Of a stretch of 57,190 bases of DNA, positions 8,522 through 17,480 are shown one piece after another. The stretch comes from Paenibacillus terrae. GTDB taxonomy: Bacteria; Bacillota; Bacilli; Paenibacillales; Paenibacillaceae. The translations under genes and the position numbers were made by a program. How positions within the stretch are numbered: the stretch's first letter is position 1; each line of letters starts with the position of its first letter. Where the stretch lies: contig NZ_JTHP01000041.1 of NCBI RefSeq assembly GCF_000943545.1, positions 1-57,190 of the forward strand, given 5' to 3'. The notes under the pieces are model-generated. The model was not told where the DNA came from. It did no database searches and saw only the letters and a program-made list of their open reading frames with translations.

Positions 8522-8546
8522 AGAAGTTGTAGCTGGAAAATACGGC

Positions 8547-9728
8547 TTAACCAAACAGGCTCAGCTTGCCAATTCGTTCAACCGCCTCGGTCAGTCGAGC
8601 TTCCGAGCTTAGCAGCCCCGCCCGCACATATCCTTCGCCGCCGTTACCGAAGCCGATCCCTGGAGCGACAGCCACCTTGGCTTCCCGCAGCAGCAGATCG
8701 GCAAAGGAAGCTGAGGTATAGCCCTGCGGCACGGGCAACCAGCTAAAAAAGGAGCCGCTTGGACGCGTCGCCTTCCAGCCAATTTGCCCAAGCGCATCAT
8801 AAAAAGCGTTGCGGCGCGATTCATAGCGTGCAACCAGCTCGCCCACGCAGTCCTGCGAGGATGTCAGAGCGGTTGCCGCCGCTGCCTGAATGCCGCCAAA
8901 CAGGCTTACATAAATATGATCCTGTAGCAGATTAATCATCGAGATAATTTCGGCATTGCCGAGCGCGAAACCGACGCGCCAGCCCGCCATATTGTACGTT
9001 TTGGACAGGGTATAAAACTCAATACCTACGTCCTTGGCACCCTCGGCCTGAAGGAAGCTTACCGGACGTTCGCCGTCAAAACCTATAGCGCCATAGGCAA
9101 AATCACTGGCCACCACAATGCCATTACGCTTCGCAAATTCAACCGTTTCCTCATAGAAGGAAAGAGGCGCGGTGGCCGAGGTCGGATTATTCGGATAATT
9201 GAGGAACATCAGCTTGGCTCGGCGGCGATCTTCCTCGGAAATAGCCTCATAATCGGGCAGAAAACGGTTCTCTTCCTTTAATGGGAGAAAGGACATTTCC
9301 GCTTTAGCCAGGGCTACGCCAGACCAGTAATCCGGATAGCCGGGATCAGGTACGAGACACACATCGCCGGGATTGAGTAAAATTTGCGGTAGCTGCACCA
9401 AGCCTGTTTTTCCGCCAAACAGGATGGCGACCTCAGTTTCCGGGTCAAGTGTCACACCGTAGTCCTCCTGATAGCGCTGGGCGACGGCTTCCTTGAGAAA
9501 GCCGTAACCGCGAAAAGGTGAATATTTATGATACAGCGGGTTAGCCGCTGATTCTTGCAAAGCTTTTACAATATGAGGTGGGGTAGGTGTATCCGGGTTC
9601 CCTTGCCCGAGATTAATGACATCATGCCCTGCCGCAATTTCACGGTTTACATTTTGTACGAGTGTGGCAAAAAATTGAGTGGGCAACTGCTTCATCACAT
9701 CAGCGGAGGGGATGGAAAACTTACTCAT
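8547..9728 (-). CDS. mtnE: Methionine-salvage aminotransferase (MtnE/MtnV type)
   Basis: A fold-type I, class I/II PLP aminotransferase of 393 residues. Motifs seen are INLGQGNPDTPTPP near the N-terminus, the PDPGYPDYW aromatic segment, FLNYPNNPTSA with the Asn that contacts PLP, ASDFAYGAIGFDG, and YTLSKTYNMAGWRVGFALGN containing the Schiff-base Lys. This is the family of B. subtilis MtnE (YkrV), which converts ketomethylthiobutyrate to methionine. The family alone does not fix the substrate. The support comes from its neighbours: mtnU diverges from it and mtnWXB follow after proBAC. It lies just upstream of the T-box promoter on the same strand. Upstream AAAGG is about 12 bases from the ATG. 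Confidence 0.8.
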   Translation of the reverse strand: MSKFSIPSADVMKQLPTQFFATLVQNVNREIAAGHDVINLGQGNPDTPTPPHIVKALQESAANPLYHKYSPFRGYGFLKEAVAQRYQEDYGVTLDPETEVAILFGGKTGLVQLPQILLNPGDVCLVPDPGYPDYWSGVALAKAEMSFLPLKEENRFLPDYEAISEEDRRRAKLMFLNYPNNPTSATAPLSFYEETVEFAKRNGIVVASDFAYGAIGFDGERPVSFLQAEGAKDVGIEFYTLSKTYNMAGWRVGFALGNAEIISMINLLQDHIYVSLFGGIQAAAATALTSSQDCVGELVARYESRRNAFYDALGQIGWKATRPSGSFFSWLPVPQGYTSASFADLLLREAKVAVAPGIGFGNGGEGYVRAGLLSSEARLTEAVERIGKLSLFG

Positions 9729-9904
9729 TATTTCACACGACCTTTTGGAATAGTTTGAGGATTAATTTATCACGATTTAACCAAGTTGTATAGAGGGGAT
9801 TGGGCTTATGCGGTTGCGTGGCCGAGCCTGATCGGGCTATGATGGGAGAAAATGCCGGACAAGCGATCACCGGAAGCTCCGGTTCACAAGGAGGATGAAC
9901 GATT

Positions 9905-10723
9905 TTGACGTATCATGAAGCTCAGCCGTTCAGTGTTGCACTCATACAAGCTCATATTGAGCTGGGGAATCCCCCGGAAAACCGCAGTCATATTCGTACG
10001 TTAATGGAACAAGCGGTGACAGCCGAATTAAAGCCGGACCTGATTGTACTGCCGGAAATGTGGAACACGGGGTATGCGCTGGACCGCATTCATGAGCTGG
10101 CGGATCAGGAAGGAGCGGAAACCCGCGAATGGATATCGGCATTCGCTTCTACTCATCAGGTGAACGTGGTAGCCGGATCTATCGCGGAGAAGAAAAGCGA
10201 CGGACATGTGTACAATACGATGATCGTTTTTGACCGATCCGGTGCTGAGGTTGCTTCGTATTCCAAGATTCATTTGTTCCGGCTTATGGATGAAGAAAAA
10301 TATTTGCAGCCTGGCGAGGAAAAGGTTTTATTCACGCTGGATGGAGGGATTCAGGCGGGTGCGTCTATCTGCTATGACATCCGTTTTCCCGAACTAGCAC
10401 GCAGTCTGGCCCTGTCTGGCGCAAATCTGCTTATCGTACCTGCGGAATGGCCACATCCCCGTCTTCATCACTGGCGCACATTGCTGACTGCACGGGCCAT
10501 TGAAAATCAAATGTACGTCATCGCCTGTAACCGGGTAGGACGCAGTGGAGATACGGATTTCTTCGGGCATTCTCTCATTATTGATCCGTGGGGAGAAATC
10601 ATTGCCGAGGGCGGAGAGCAGGAAGACATCATCACAGGAACGATTGAGTCAGCCTTGGTGCAGGACGTACGTGGGCGTATTCCAGTATTCGAGGACCGTC
10701 GTCCTTCTCTGTATGACCGTTAA
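9905..10723 (+). CDS. mtnU: Omega-amidase / carbon-nitrogen hydrolase MtnU
   Basis: A nitrilase-superfamily amidase of 272 residues. The catalytic triad is visible: Glu in LIVLPEMWNTGYAL, Lys in YSKIHLFRLMDEEKY, and Cys in ASICYDIRFPELAR. B. subtilis MtnU (YkrU), next to the salvage aminotransferase, hydrolyses the alpha-keto acid amide left when glutamine is the amino donor; the divergent mtnE neighbour here supports the same role. I chose TTG 9905 as start because AAGGAGG ends 10 bases upstream. mtnE is read away from it across a 176-base gap. I found no SAM-riboswitch (S-box) core in that gap. Confidence 0.85.
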   Translation: MTYHEAQPFSVALIQAHIELGNPPENRSHIRTLMEQAVTAELKPDLIVLPEMWNTGYALDRIHELADQEGAETREWISAFASTHQVNVVAGSIAEKKSDGHVYNTMIVFDRSGAEVASYSKIHLFRLMDEEKYLQPGEEKVLFTLDGGIQAGASICYDIRFPELARSLALSGANLLIVPAEWPHPRLHHWRTLLTARAIENQMYVIACNRVGRSGDTDFFGHSLIIDPWGEIIAEGGEQEDIITGTIESALVQDVRGRIPVFEDRRPSLYDR

Positions 10724-10743
10724 ATAAATATTACCGTTCCTGT

Positions 10744-10773
10744 TTCAGATACAGCCCATAGGTGTATTATAAT
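10744..10773 (+). promoter_or_regulatory. Promoter of the candidate structured RNA / small gene
   Basis: TTCAGA (10744-10749) and a perfect TATAAT (10768-10773) are 18 bases apart. Transcription would begin near 10780 and run to the terminator ending at 11276. Confidence 0.6.
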
Positions 10774-10802
10774 AGTATCCCGACACCAGGAGGTTGATAA
10801 CG

Positions 10803-10943
10803 ATGGATTACCAAAGTAGATCCGAACTGGCGAATAGGGATGGCCTGTCACGGCCGAGAGGCTTAAATAGGCAGGTTGTCGGCAATAATCACGAAATGGG
10901 CTATGATCAGGATAAAAGTCCACCAGATTCAGGGCGACCCTGA
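10803..10943 (+). CDS. Possible small protein of 46 residues
   Basis: An ATG follows AGGAGGTTGATAACG, a nearly ideal ribosome site, 24 bases downstream of the predicted transcription start. The product begins MDYQSRSELANRDG and ends with DKSPPDSGRP. It is hydrophilic, with no membrane segment and no family I recognise. About 290 bases of transcript follow before the terminator without another credible frame. That makes the ORF alone a poor explanation of the locus; it may be chance or a dual-function RNA. Confidence 0.3.
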   Translation: MDYQSRSELANRDGLSRPRGLNRQVVGNNHEMGYDQDKSPPDSGRP

Positions 10944-11229
10944 TCACGACAAGGCGAGGACACAGGCACTTTGGGATCACACAGCACATTGGAACTGAGG
11001 TAGGACATTCTTGGGAAACCAGGGCATGAGACCTTAAGGAAAGAAGTGATGGGGGATGGATAAAGTGGAGTTTCCGAGCAAGTGTAAGGTAATCAGGCGA
11101 GGCTGACATGGAATTCAAGTGAACTTGAAATAAGGTTCGTTGAACCCAGGTGGAGCAGCATAGCAACATTGTAATCGAACCTAATGGAACTGAACATTAA
11201 ATGTGTAATGTATAGGGGTGTAGTCCCGG

Positions 11230-11276
11230 GACCGTCTTCTTCTCTGGCTTTGGCTGGGGAGGAAGACGGTCTTTTT
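11230..11276 (+). terminator. Strong intrinsic terminator of the candidate RNA
   Basis: GACCGTCTTC (11230-11239) pairs perfectly with GAAGACGGTC (11262-11271), followed by TTTTT. There is no T run in the other direction, so it serves the plus strand. Confidence 0.88.
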
Positions 11277-11285
11277 ACGTGAGAA

Positions 11286-12203
11286 CTACTTTTGGGAAAG
11301 CTGTTTGACCGTTTCGCGGAAAGTTTCAATAAAAGCCTCGGCGGCTTTGGATAAATAACGTCCATTCCGATATGCAATAGCCAGCGTGCGGCTTGGCGTC
11401 GGTTCAGCCAGTGGCAGCAATGCCGGAACAAACTCGCTGCTGGCAGCCCGGGCGATAAAACGAGGTACGAGTGTTACCCCCATCCCTGTTGCTACGAGCG
11501 ATTGGAGGGTTTCCATATTGGTGCTTTCAAACACAACATTCGGCTCAAAGCCCGCTTGATGGCACAAGTCCATCGTCAGCTTTCGGAAGCCTTGCCCTTT
11601 TTTGAGGACGACAAACGGTTCGTCTTTCAGCTCTTCCAGATGCACTGGCTGGGGCTGGTCACCGTTTTTGCGCAGAGCCAGCGGGTGACCCGGGGGAACA
11701 GCGAGATCAATCCATTCTTCACCGATAGGCACATAGGAAAGTGTCGGTTCTACCAATGGGAGAGAAAGCAGGCTGAGGTCGGTATCGCCGCTGGCTGTTT
11801 TTTTCTCCAGATTCATGGATGAATCCTCGACCAAAACAATTTCAATGTCCGGGTGAGCCTTCTTAAACACAGGCAACACATGTGGCAGCAAATGGGAACC
11901 CGTGATAGGCATACTGCCGACGACAACCTTCCCTTTGCGCAACTGAGAAATATCGTCCATTTCCTGTCGGAGTTGCTCGACGGCGTCGACGATCTTTTTT
12001 GCTTTTTCCACAAAGCTTGCTCCTGCATGTGTTAATTCCACCGCGCTTGTATTGCGTTGAAATAACAGCACCCCAAGCTCTTTTTCCAGTTTGGACAATT
12101 GCTGGCTCAGGGAAGGCTGGGCAATGTGCAGCTTTTCCGCTGCGCGTGAGAAGTTTTTTTCCGCTGCAATTTGCAGGGTGTATTGAAGCTGTCTGAATTC
12201 CAT
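11286..12203 (-). CDS. LysR-family transcriptional regulator
   Basis: A 305-residue LysR-type regulator. The N-terminal winged helix-turn-helix reads MEFRQLQYTLQIAAEKNFSR then AAEKLHIAQPSLSQQLSKLE (residues 21-40), followed by the linker helix and a periplasmic-binding-protein-like effector domain (VVVGSMPITGSHLLP onward). The family usually binds T-N11-A sites near -35 to -75 of a divergent promoter. The divergent seven-gene peptide-uptake operon starts 272 bases away and is the obvious target. CTTATAAG-type repeats in the gap (near 12230-12256) are candidate binding sites. The effector is unknown. Confidence 0.9.
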   Translation of the reverse strand: MEFRQLQYTLQIAAEKNFSRAAEKLHIAQPSLSQQLSKLEKELGVLLFQRNTSAVELTHAGASFVEKAKKIVDAVEQLRQEMDDISQLRKGKVVVGSMPITGSHLLPHVLPVFKKAHPDIEIVLVEDSSMNLEKKTASGDTDLSLLSLPLVEPTLSYVPIGEEWIDLAVPPGHPLALRKNGDQPQPVHLEELKDEPFVVLKKGQGFRKLTMDLCHQAGFEPNVVFESTNMETLQSLVATGMGVTLVPRFIARAASSEFVPALLPLAEPTPSRTLAIAYRNGRYLSKAAEAFIETFRETVKQLSQK

Positions 12204-12396
12204 CGAGTTTTAGACCCCTTTTATACGCTTTTATAAGTGTTGTCGGCTTATAAGATTTACCTATTACATCATGTGCTTATTATACAATAATTGAATCAAA
12301 ATCCCAATCCCAAATGAACTCCATGTGTTCACAAGCTGGAAAATCCCTATGTTTACTTTTATCTTTGATTTTTTAAATTATGGTATTTAATTCTGT

Positions 12397-12427
12397 TTGA
12401 CATGGCAAATGGGTTCATCCATAATAC
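12397..12427 (+). promoter_or_regulatory. Putative promoter of the peptide-uptake operon
   Basis: TTGACA at 12397-12402 followed after 18-19 bases by ATAATAC. It lies about 50 bases before the first gene and is divergent from lysR. The spacing is slightly long, consistent with an activated promoter. Confidence 0.5.
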
Positions 12428-12475
12428 TATTCATATTAAAACAATATGTTTTATTGGGGAAAAGGGGAAAATGGG

Positions 12476-14077
12476 ATGTCCAAACTTATTGTATCTTTTA
12501 GGAAGCCGTTTTTGGTTGGATCTTTAGTATTTCTTTTATTGGTTCTCGTGGCAGGATGCTCCGGCTCCAAAAATGATGCAGGTAAAAATACAAACGCAAC
12601 TAACCCAAGCACAACCGCTGATCAACCCGCGGAAGGGGGAACCTTTACATATGGCCGCCCAGCTTCCGTAACCTCGTTTGATTTGCATAATCAGATTACA
12701 TCCAATAATGCTTTTGCTATCGACAAAGTATTTGAGCCGCTGGTCGCCTTTAACAGTGATGGAACAATTGTGGATTGGCTTGCAGAGTCGCACAGTATAA
12801 GCGCAGATGGTTTAACCTATACTTTTGTTTTGCGCGATGGCTTGAAATTTTCAAACGGAACCGGAGTTACTGCCAAGGACGCGGTTTTTTCAATTCAGCG
12901 TCATTTGAATGTAGGAGGTCCTCTTGCAATAGCTGCAAAGGTGGCTTCGCTTTCGGCTAAAGATGAAAAAACACTCGTAATTAAGCTTAAAGCGCCGTAT
13001 ACGCCGTTTATTTCTGAACTCTCAAACTTTTCCAATGGTATCCTTCCAAAGGATTTCGGCGGCGTCTCGGAAAAAGAATTCTTCAAGAATCCGGTCGGTA
13101 CCGGTCCCTTCGTCGTTAAGAAATGGGATTCTGCCGGTGATCTTACTTTCAGCAAAAATAAATACTATTGGCAGAAAGGCAAGCCATATATCGATGAGCT
13201 TGTCTACAAGCTCATTGAAGATGACAGCCAAGCGATTAACCAGCTGAAGGCTGGCGCGATTGATGCTATTGAGTCTGTAGCTCTTGAAAATGTAAATGAA
13301 TTAAAACAAGGTACGGATACCAAGGTGGCGACCAATGGAAGCTGGGTGACAGAGCAATTGTTCTTCAATACCCTGGACAAACATTTTTCGGATGTGCACG
13401 TTCGCCGTGCGCTGGCGTTGGCACTTGACCGTAATGGATTGACCAATGCGGTTACCTTTGGTTTCGCAAAGCCAGCCAATTCGCTTTTGCCGCCAGCCAT
13501 TCCCTACAACACGAACGATACGATTAAAGCGCTCAGCTTTGATACGAATGCTGCCAAAGCAGAGCTTGCAAAATCAAAGTTCCCTAACGGGTTTTCTACA
13601 AAATTGCTCATTGCCTCTGGAAATAACTCAAGAACTCAGGAGGCACAGATTATTCAGGCGGCCGCCAAAACGATCGGCATAGACATCCAGATCGAATCTG
13701 TTGAGTTGGCCTCATTCCGCGAGCGTTTCTTTGCCTATGATTTTTCGGCAATGATCAACAGCGGACAAGCGGATTCTCCAGAAGCCAACTCGATCCTCGC
13801 TTTCCAGACAGACCCGGAAGGCTTTAGCAAGTCGTATTGGACTCATTACACGAACAATGAAGTTACCAAGCTCCTGCACGAGGGGCAAAAAACACCTGAT
13901 GGGGAAGAACGTGCGGGAATTTACGCCAAGCTTCAACAAATCCTTGCAGATGAGGTGCCTTACATCCCGCTTTATTATCCGGATATTCTGAAAGGTGTTC
14001 GTTCTCCCATTGATAGTCTGGTCGTGCTTCCCAATAACAGCGTTCGTTTTGAAGATGTACGTGTGAAAGGTAATTAG
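12476..14077 (+). CDS. Peptide ABC transporter substrate-binding lipoprotein (SBP_bac_5)
   Basis: Extracellular solute-binding protein of the DppA/OppA family, 534 residues. A signal peptide with a long hydrophobic core ends in the lipobox LVAGC (Cys28), so it is anchored to the outer face of the membrane. The mature part shows TFTYGRPASVTSFDLHNQIT, YTFVLRDGLKFSNGTGVTAKD and NPVGTGPFVVKKW, typical of family 5 binding proteins for di- and oligopeptides, nickel or glycosides. I chose ATG 12476, with AAGGGGAAAATGGG upstream, over ATG 12446. Two permease and two ATPase genes follow, making a complete importer. Which peptide it binds cannot be read from the sequence. Confidence 0.9.
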   Translation: MSKLIVSFRKPFLVGSLVFLLLVLVAGCSGSKNDAGKNTNATNPSTTADQPAEGGTFTYGRPASVTSFDLHNQITSNNAFAIDKVFEPLVAFNSDGTIVDWLAESHSISADGLTYTFVLRDGLKFSNGTGVTAKDAVFSIQRHLNVGGPLAIAAKVASLSAKDEKTLVIKLKAPYTPFISELSNFSNGILPKDFGGVSEKEFFKNPVGTGPFVVKKWDSAGDLTFSKNKYYWQKGKPYIDELVYKLIEDDSQAINQLKAGAIDAIESVALENVNELKQGTDTKVATNGSWVTEQLFFNTLDKHFSDVHVRRALALALDRNGLTNAVTFGFAKPANSLLPPAIPYNTNDTIKALSFDTNAAKAELAKSKFPNGFSTKLLIASGNNSRTQEAQIIQAAAKTIGIDIQIESVELASFRERFFAYDFSAMINSGQADSPEANSILAFQTDPEGFSKSYWTHYTNNEVTKLLHEGQKTPDGEERAGIYAKLQQILADEVPYIPLYYPDILKGVRSPIDSLVVLPNNSVRFEDVRVKGN

Positions 14078-14081
14078 ATTC

Positions 14082-15080
14082 TTGACGGCCCACAATTTAT
14101 TTAAAAAGTCTGCCGGATGGTCTGCAAATCTAACTTCCCCACACAAATGGCTTGTGCGCGCTATGATAAGAGCGGCATCAGTAGTCATCTGTGTGGTGGT
14201 GGCAGTCTTCTTCATCATAAGGCTGGTGCCGGGAGACCCCGCCAAAATGATTCTGGGGGAATACGCCACAGCTGAAGCTATTGAGAGTATGCGTCATAGG
14301 TTGGGGCTGGATCGTTCTCTTTGGGAGCAGTTTATAGGCTTTGTGCACAATTTCTTTACACACGGTGATACCGGCGTTTCGATTGTTTTTGAGACTTCTT
14401 CAAGAGAGTTGATTGCAGAGCGGGCCCCCGTGACGCTGCTGCTCATTGCAATGACCTGTCTTTTTGCCATCATTGTTTCGCTGGTGCTGGCCACCCTTGC
14501 GGCAACACATAAAGACGGACTGCTTGATCATATGATACGCATCTTGCCTGCTGTAACGCTCGGTATGCCAATTTTTTGGGTTGGACTGCTACTGATTCTG
14601 GTATTTAGCGTTCGGCTTCGCTGGTTTCCCGTTGGGGGAGTCGGCGAGGGCTGGCTTGGAATCTTGTACAGTCTCGCCCTTCCTGCGATAACTGTCGGAT
14701 TGTCGCAAATTCCCTCGCTCGTTCGTTCTTTAAGAGCGCAGATGCTGGAAGTACTGGAATCTGATTTTGTTGTAACCTTGAAGGCAGCGGGAATCCCCGG
14801 CCGGGTTATACTGGTAAAGCATGTCCTGCGCAATTCCGCTCTTCCCGCTCTTATGCTGCTTGGCGTAAACATTGCCTACCTGATGGGCGGCACGTTGGTA
14901 ATTGAACAGGTTTTTGGCCTCAAGGGTATCGGAAGCCTGTTATTTTCAGCCATTTCAAATCGGGATTTTCCTGTTATACAGGGGATTGCTCTTTATTGTG
15001 CGATATCTGTGGTAATCATCGGCTTCGTGATTGAGGTTGCTTCTGGGTATCTTGATCCCAGGACGAAAGGAGAACAATGA
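14082..15080 (+). CDS. Peptide ABC transporter permease, DppB type
   Basis: First membrane subunit of the importer. After a 25-residue hydrophilic start comes the family motif FFIIRLVPGDPAKMILG, then LGLDRSLWEQFIGFVHNFFTHGD, several membrane helices and the EAA-like loop (LKAAGIPGRVILVKHVLRNSALP) that contacts the ATPases. The likely start is TTG 14082, four bases after the lipoprotein stop, with AAAGG 11 bases upstream. GTG or ATG codons near 14155-14164 are alternatives that would match the usual N-terminus better. The stop overlaps the next start by ATGA. Confidence 0.88.
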   Translation: MTAHNLFKKSAGWSANLTSPHKWLVRAMIRAASVVICVVVAVFFIIRLVPGDPAKMILGEYATAEAIESMRHRLGLDRSLWEQFIGFVHNFFTHGDTGVSIVFETSSRELIAERAPVTLLLIAMTCLFAIIVSLVLATLAATHKDGLLDHMIRILPAVTLGMPIFWVGLLLILVFSVRLRWFPVGGVGEGWLGILYSLALPAITVGLSQIPSLVRSLRAQMLEVLESDFVVTLKAAGIPGRVILVKHVLRNSALPALMLLGVNIAYLMGGTLVIEQVFGLKGIGSLLFSAISNRDFPVIQGIALYCAISVVIIGFVIEVASGYLDPRTKGEQ

Positions 15081-15943
15081 AACGCACGCAATTAGATCTT
15101 CAGATTCAGAAGGCGGGTCATAGCAACAGCTCTTGGGGAAAAATACTAAATACTCCATCTCTTTTATGGGGCAGTATTATGTTTGCGTTACTCATAGGTA
15201 TTGCAGTGTTCGCACCGGTTATTAGCCCCTACCAGCCTTCTGATCAAAATATTTCGGCAACTTTACAACCCCCGTCCTTCGAACACTGGCTGGGAACCGA
15301 TCAACTGGGGCGTGATTTGTTTACACGGCTGATCTATGCCGCACGGACTGATTTGAAGATTATGGTGCTGGCGGAGATCATCCCTTTTTGTATGGGGGTG
15401 TTTCTGGGAATGCTTGCCGGGTATTATGGTAAATGGGTAGACACGGTTATCACGCTTTTGACCGATACGTTTATTGCGTTCCCTTTTTATTTGATTGTCA
15501 TTATAGTGGCGTTTGCAAGCGGTACGGGTGAACAGGGGATATATATTACGTTTGCTCTCGTTGGCTGGATCGTATACGCTCGTGTGGTCAAGGGTCTTAG
15601 CGCATCCTTTCGCAAGCAGGAATGGATAGCCGCTGCCAAGACACTGGGAATCCCGAATATTAAAATCATACTGCGCCATCTTCTGCCGAATGTGCTACCG
15701 CAAGCAGTGGTAGTGCTTATGACGGATATGGCTGTTCTGCTTGTGGCCATTGTTACGCTAGGCTATCTCGGTATCGGCATTGCGCCGCCAACTCCGGATT
15801 GGGGAACGATGATTTCTGATGGGCAGCCCTTTATATCTACAAAGTGGTGGCTTTCAGCCATCCCGGGCTTTGCGGTGGTATATACGGGGATAGCCTTATC
15901 CCTTGTGGGCGATGGGCTAGCAGATATATGGAGAAGAAAATGA
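15077..15943 (+). CDS. Peptide ABC transporter permease, DppC type
   Basis: Second membrane subunit. The N-terminal region LLWGSIMFALLIGIAVFAPVISPYQP, followed by HWLGTDQLGRDLFTRLIYAART, is the classic DppC/OppC signature. The EAA loop reads AAKTLGIPNIKIILRHLLPN. 288 residues with about six membrane helices. It overlaps the preceding and following genes by 4 bases each. Confidence 0.92.
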   Translation: MKRTQLDLQIQKAGHSNSSWGKILNTPSLLWGSIMFALLIGIAVFAPVISPYQPSDQNISATLQPPSFEHWLGTDQLGRDLFTRLIYAARTDLKIMVLAEIIPFCMGVFLGMLAGYYGKWVDTVITLLTDTFIAFPFYLIVIIVAFASGTGEQGIYITFALVGWIVYARVVKGLSASFRKQEWIAAAKTLGIPNIKIILRHLLPNVLPQAVVVLMTDMAVLLVAIVTLGYLGIGIAPPTPDWGTMISDGQPFISTKWWLSAIPGFAVVYTGIALSLVGDGLADIWRRK

Positions 15944-16701
15944 ATGCTATGAATCCAATTTTAGAAGTGGAAAATTTGTCGCTCGCGACGCGATCGAATC
16001 ATAAATTGGTCACCGATGTGAGTCTTAAAGTTGAAGCGGGCGAAAGCATAGGACTTGTGGGGGAATCTGGATCTGGAAAATCGCTCACCCTGCGCTCCAT
16101 CATAGGGTTGCTTCCCTCCGGTATTGAACAGGTTGGCGGGAATATCAGGAGCAATGGCAGATGCGCAATGATTTTTCAAGACCCGATAAGGGCGCTTGAC
16201 CCTCTCTGCCCGGTGGTCCGGCAGCTTGCCGAGGTTGTGTACTACAGGCAGAAGGTGAGCCGGAAGGTCGCGCGTACAATAGCTTTGGAATTGCTTGAAA
16301 TGCTTGGTCTTCCCGATTCCTTAAAGCATACTGACCGTTACCCCCGCCAGCTTTCAGGCGGCCAGTGTCAACGTATTGTTATTGCGATGGCTTTGGCGTG
16401 CAAGCCGGGCATCCTTCTTTGTGATGAGCCAACAACGGCGCTTGACGTAACGGTTCAACGGCAAATACTTGACGTTATTTCACGTCTTCAAAAGGAGCTG
16501 GGTTTTGCCATGGTGTTTGTTACGCACAATCTTGCCGTAGCTTCCTCAATGTGCTCAAAGCTTTGCGTTATGAAAGAGGGAAGAATCATAGAGCGGGGAG
16601 ACACTTTGCCCCTTTTACAAAACCCGCAAAATCCGTATACACAGTTGCTGATAAGCTCAGTGCTTCCTCTCCCGGATCTTGAAAGGAGCGCTGATTTATG
16701 A
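15940..16701 (+). CDS. Peptide ABC transporter ATP-binding protein, DppD/OppD type
   Basis: Cytoplasmic ATPase of 253 residues. Walker A GESGSGKS, Q-loop FQDPIRALDP, signature LSGGQCQRIVIAMALAC and Walker B ILLCDEPTTALDV are all intact. It is shorter than typical OppD/DppD (about 320-330) because the C-terminal peptide-transport extension and its Fe-S cysteines are missing. Start ATG 15940 has GGAGAAG just before it; ATG 15928 is less likely. It overlaps both neighbours by 4 bases. Confidence 0.9.
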   Translation: MNAMNPILEVENLSLATRSNHKLVTDVSLKVEAGESIGLVGESGSGKSLTLRSIIGLLPSGIEQVGGNIRSNGRCAMIFQDPIRALDPLCPVVRQLAEVVYYRQKVSRKVARTIALELLEMLGLPDSLKHTDRYPRQLSGGQCQRIVIAMALACKPGILLCDEPTTALDVTVQRQILDVISRLQKELGFAMVFVTHNLAVASSMCSKLCVMKEGRIIERGDTLPLLQNPQNPYTQLLISSVLPLPDLERSADL

Positions 16702-17480
16702 AAACAGCCTTGCGGATAGAAAATATAACGGTTGCTTATGGTAAGTTCACCGCGCTTGATCAAGTAAGCCTGGAGCTGCAGGAGCGTACCACGCTTGGTC
16801 TTGTGGGAGAATCGGGTTCAGGAAAGTCTACCCTCGCGCGGGTAATAGCCGGGCTGATCGCCCCGGATGAGGGCCGGATCATGCTGGGTTCTCAGGTACT
16901 GGGCAAGCGACGGAGCCGGGAGCAGCATAAAAGAATACAAATGGTTTTCCAAAACCCGGATTCCTCGCTAAATCCAAAGCATACGATCAGGCAAATCCTT
17001 GCCGAAGCCTTGCTTTTTCACAAGATTGTTGACCGCGCTCAAGTGGACAAGAGATGTAGGGAACTGCTTACACGTGTTCACATCGATGAAAGCGCCCTTG
17101 GCAGATACCCTCACGAATTTTCCGGCGGTCAGCGTCAGCGGATAGCAATTGCCCGCGCATTAAGCGTTGAGCCAAGCATACTTATCGCAGATGAACCAAC
17201 GAGCGCACTGGATGTTTCGGTACAACGGAGTATGCTGGAACTCTTGAACACGCTCAAATCGGAGCTTAATCTTACGATGCTTTTTATCTCTCATGACCTG
17301 GGTGTTATCAATGCGATAAGCGATATTGTTGCTGTAATGAGGCAGGGAAAGCTGGTTGAGATCAGCCCGAAGGAGAAATTCTTTTCTCATCCTGAAACGC
17401 CCTATAGCCGTGAGCTTTTGTCCGCTGTACCCAAGATGCCAATATCCAATTCTGCAGGAGGTATTTATGAGTCAAAATAA
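16698..17480 (+). CDS. Peptide ABC transporter ATP-binding protein, DppF/OppF type
   Basis: Second ATPase of the importer, 260 residues. Walker A GESGSGKST, Q-loop FQNPDSSLNPKHTI, signature FSGGQRQRIAIARAL and Walker B ILIADEPTSALDVS are intact. FQNPDSSLNP is typical of the DppF/OppF/NikE branch. Like its partner it lacks the long C-terminal extension. Its last 14 bases overlap the aminotransferase gene, so the enzyme genes are in the same transcript. Confidence 0.9.
   Translation: MKTALRIENITVAYGKFTALDQVSLELQERTTLGLVGESGSGKSTLARVIAGLIAPDEGRIMLGSQVLGKRRSREQHKRIQMVFQNPDSSLNPKHTIRQILAEALLFHKIVDRAQVDKRCRELLTRVHIDESALGRYPHEFSGGQRQRIAIARALSVEPSILIADEPTSALDVSVQRSMLELLNTLKSELNLTMLFISHDLGVINAISDIVAVMRQGKLVEISPKEKFFSHPETPYSRELLSAVPKMPISNSAGGIYESK

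Larger units (their letters stand above)
10780..11276 (+). ncRNA. Candidate structured RNA of about 0.5 kb, family not recognised
   Basis: Between mtnU and lysR lies a purine-rich stretch with its own promoter and a strong terminator, but no protein of normal size. It contains several stems: TGATCAGG (10904-10911) with CCTGATCA (10939-10946); TTCAAG-TGAA-CTTGAA (11114-11129); GGTTCG (11134-11139) with CGAACC (11176-11181). The first transcribed bases CCGACACC can pair, with small bulges, with GGTGTAGTCCCGG just before the terminator, which would close the whole molecule into one domain. I compared it from memory with RNase P RNA, tmRNA, 6S and SRP RNA and saw no match. It could instead be a leader or a small mRNA (see the ORF at 10803). 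Confidence 0.45.

Noticed and set aside
9729..9904. Possible SAM riboswitch between mtnE and mtnU
   Set aside because: The conserved S-box core motifs were looked for on both strands and not found.
10720..11169. Long minus-strand open frame antisense to the candidate RNA
   Set aside because: Composition is implausible for a protein (many Cys, Ser, Pro, His without pattern), no ribosome site, and it crosses the promoter and structured elements of the plus strand.
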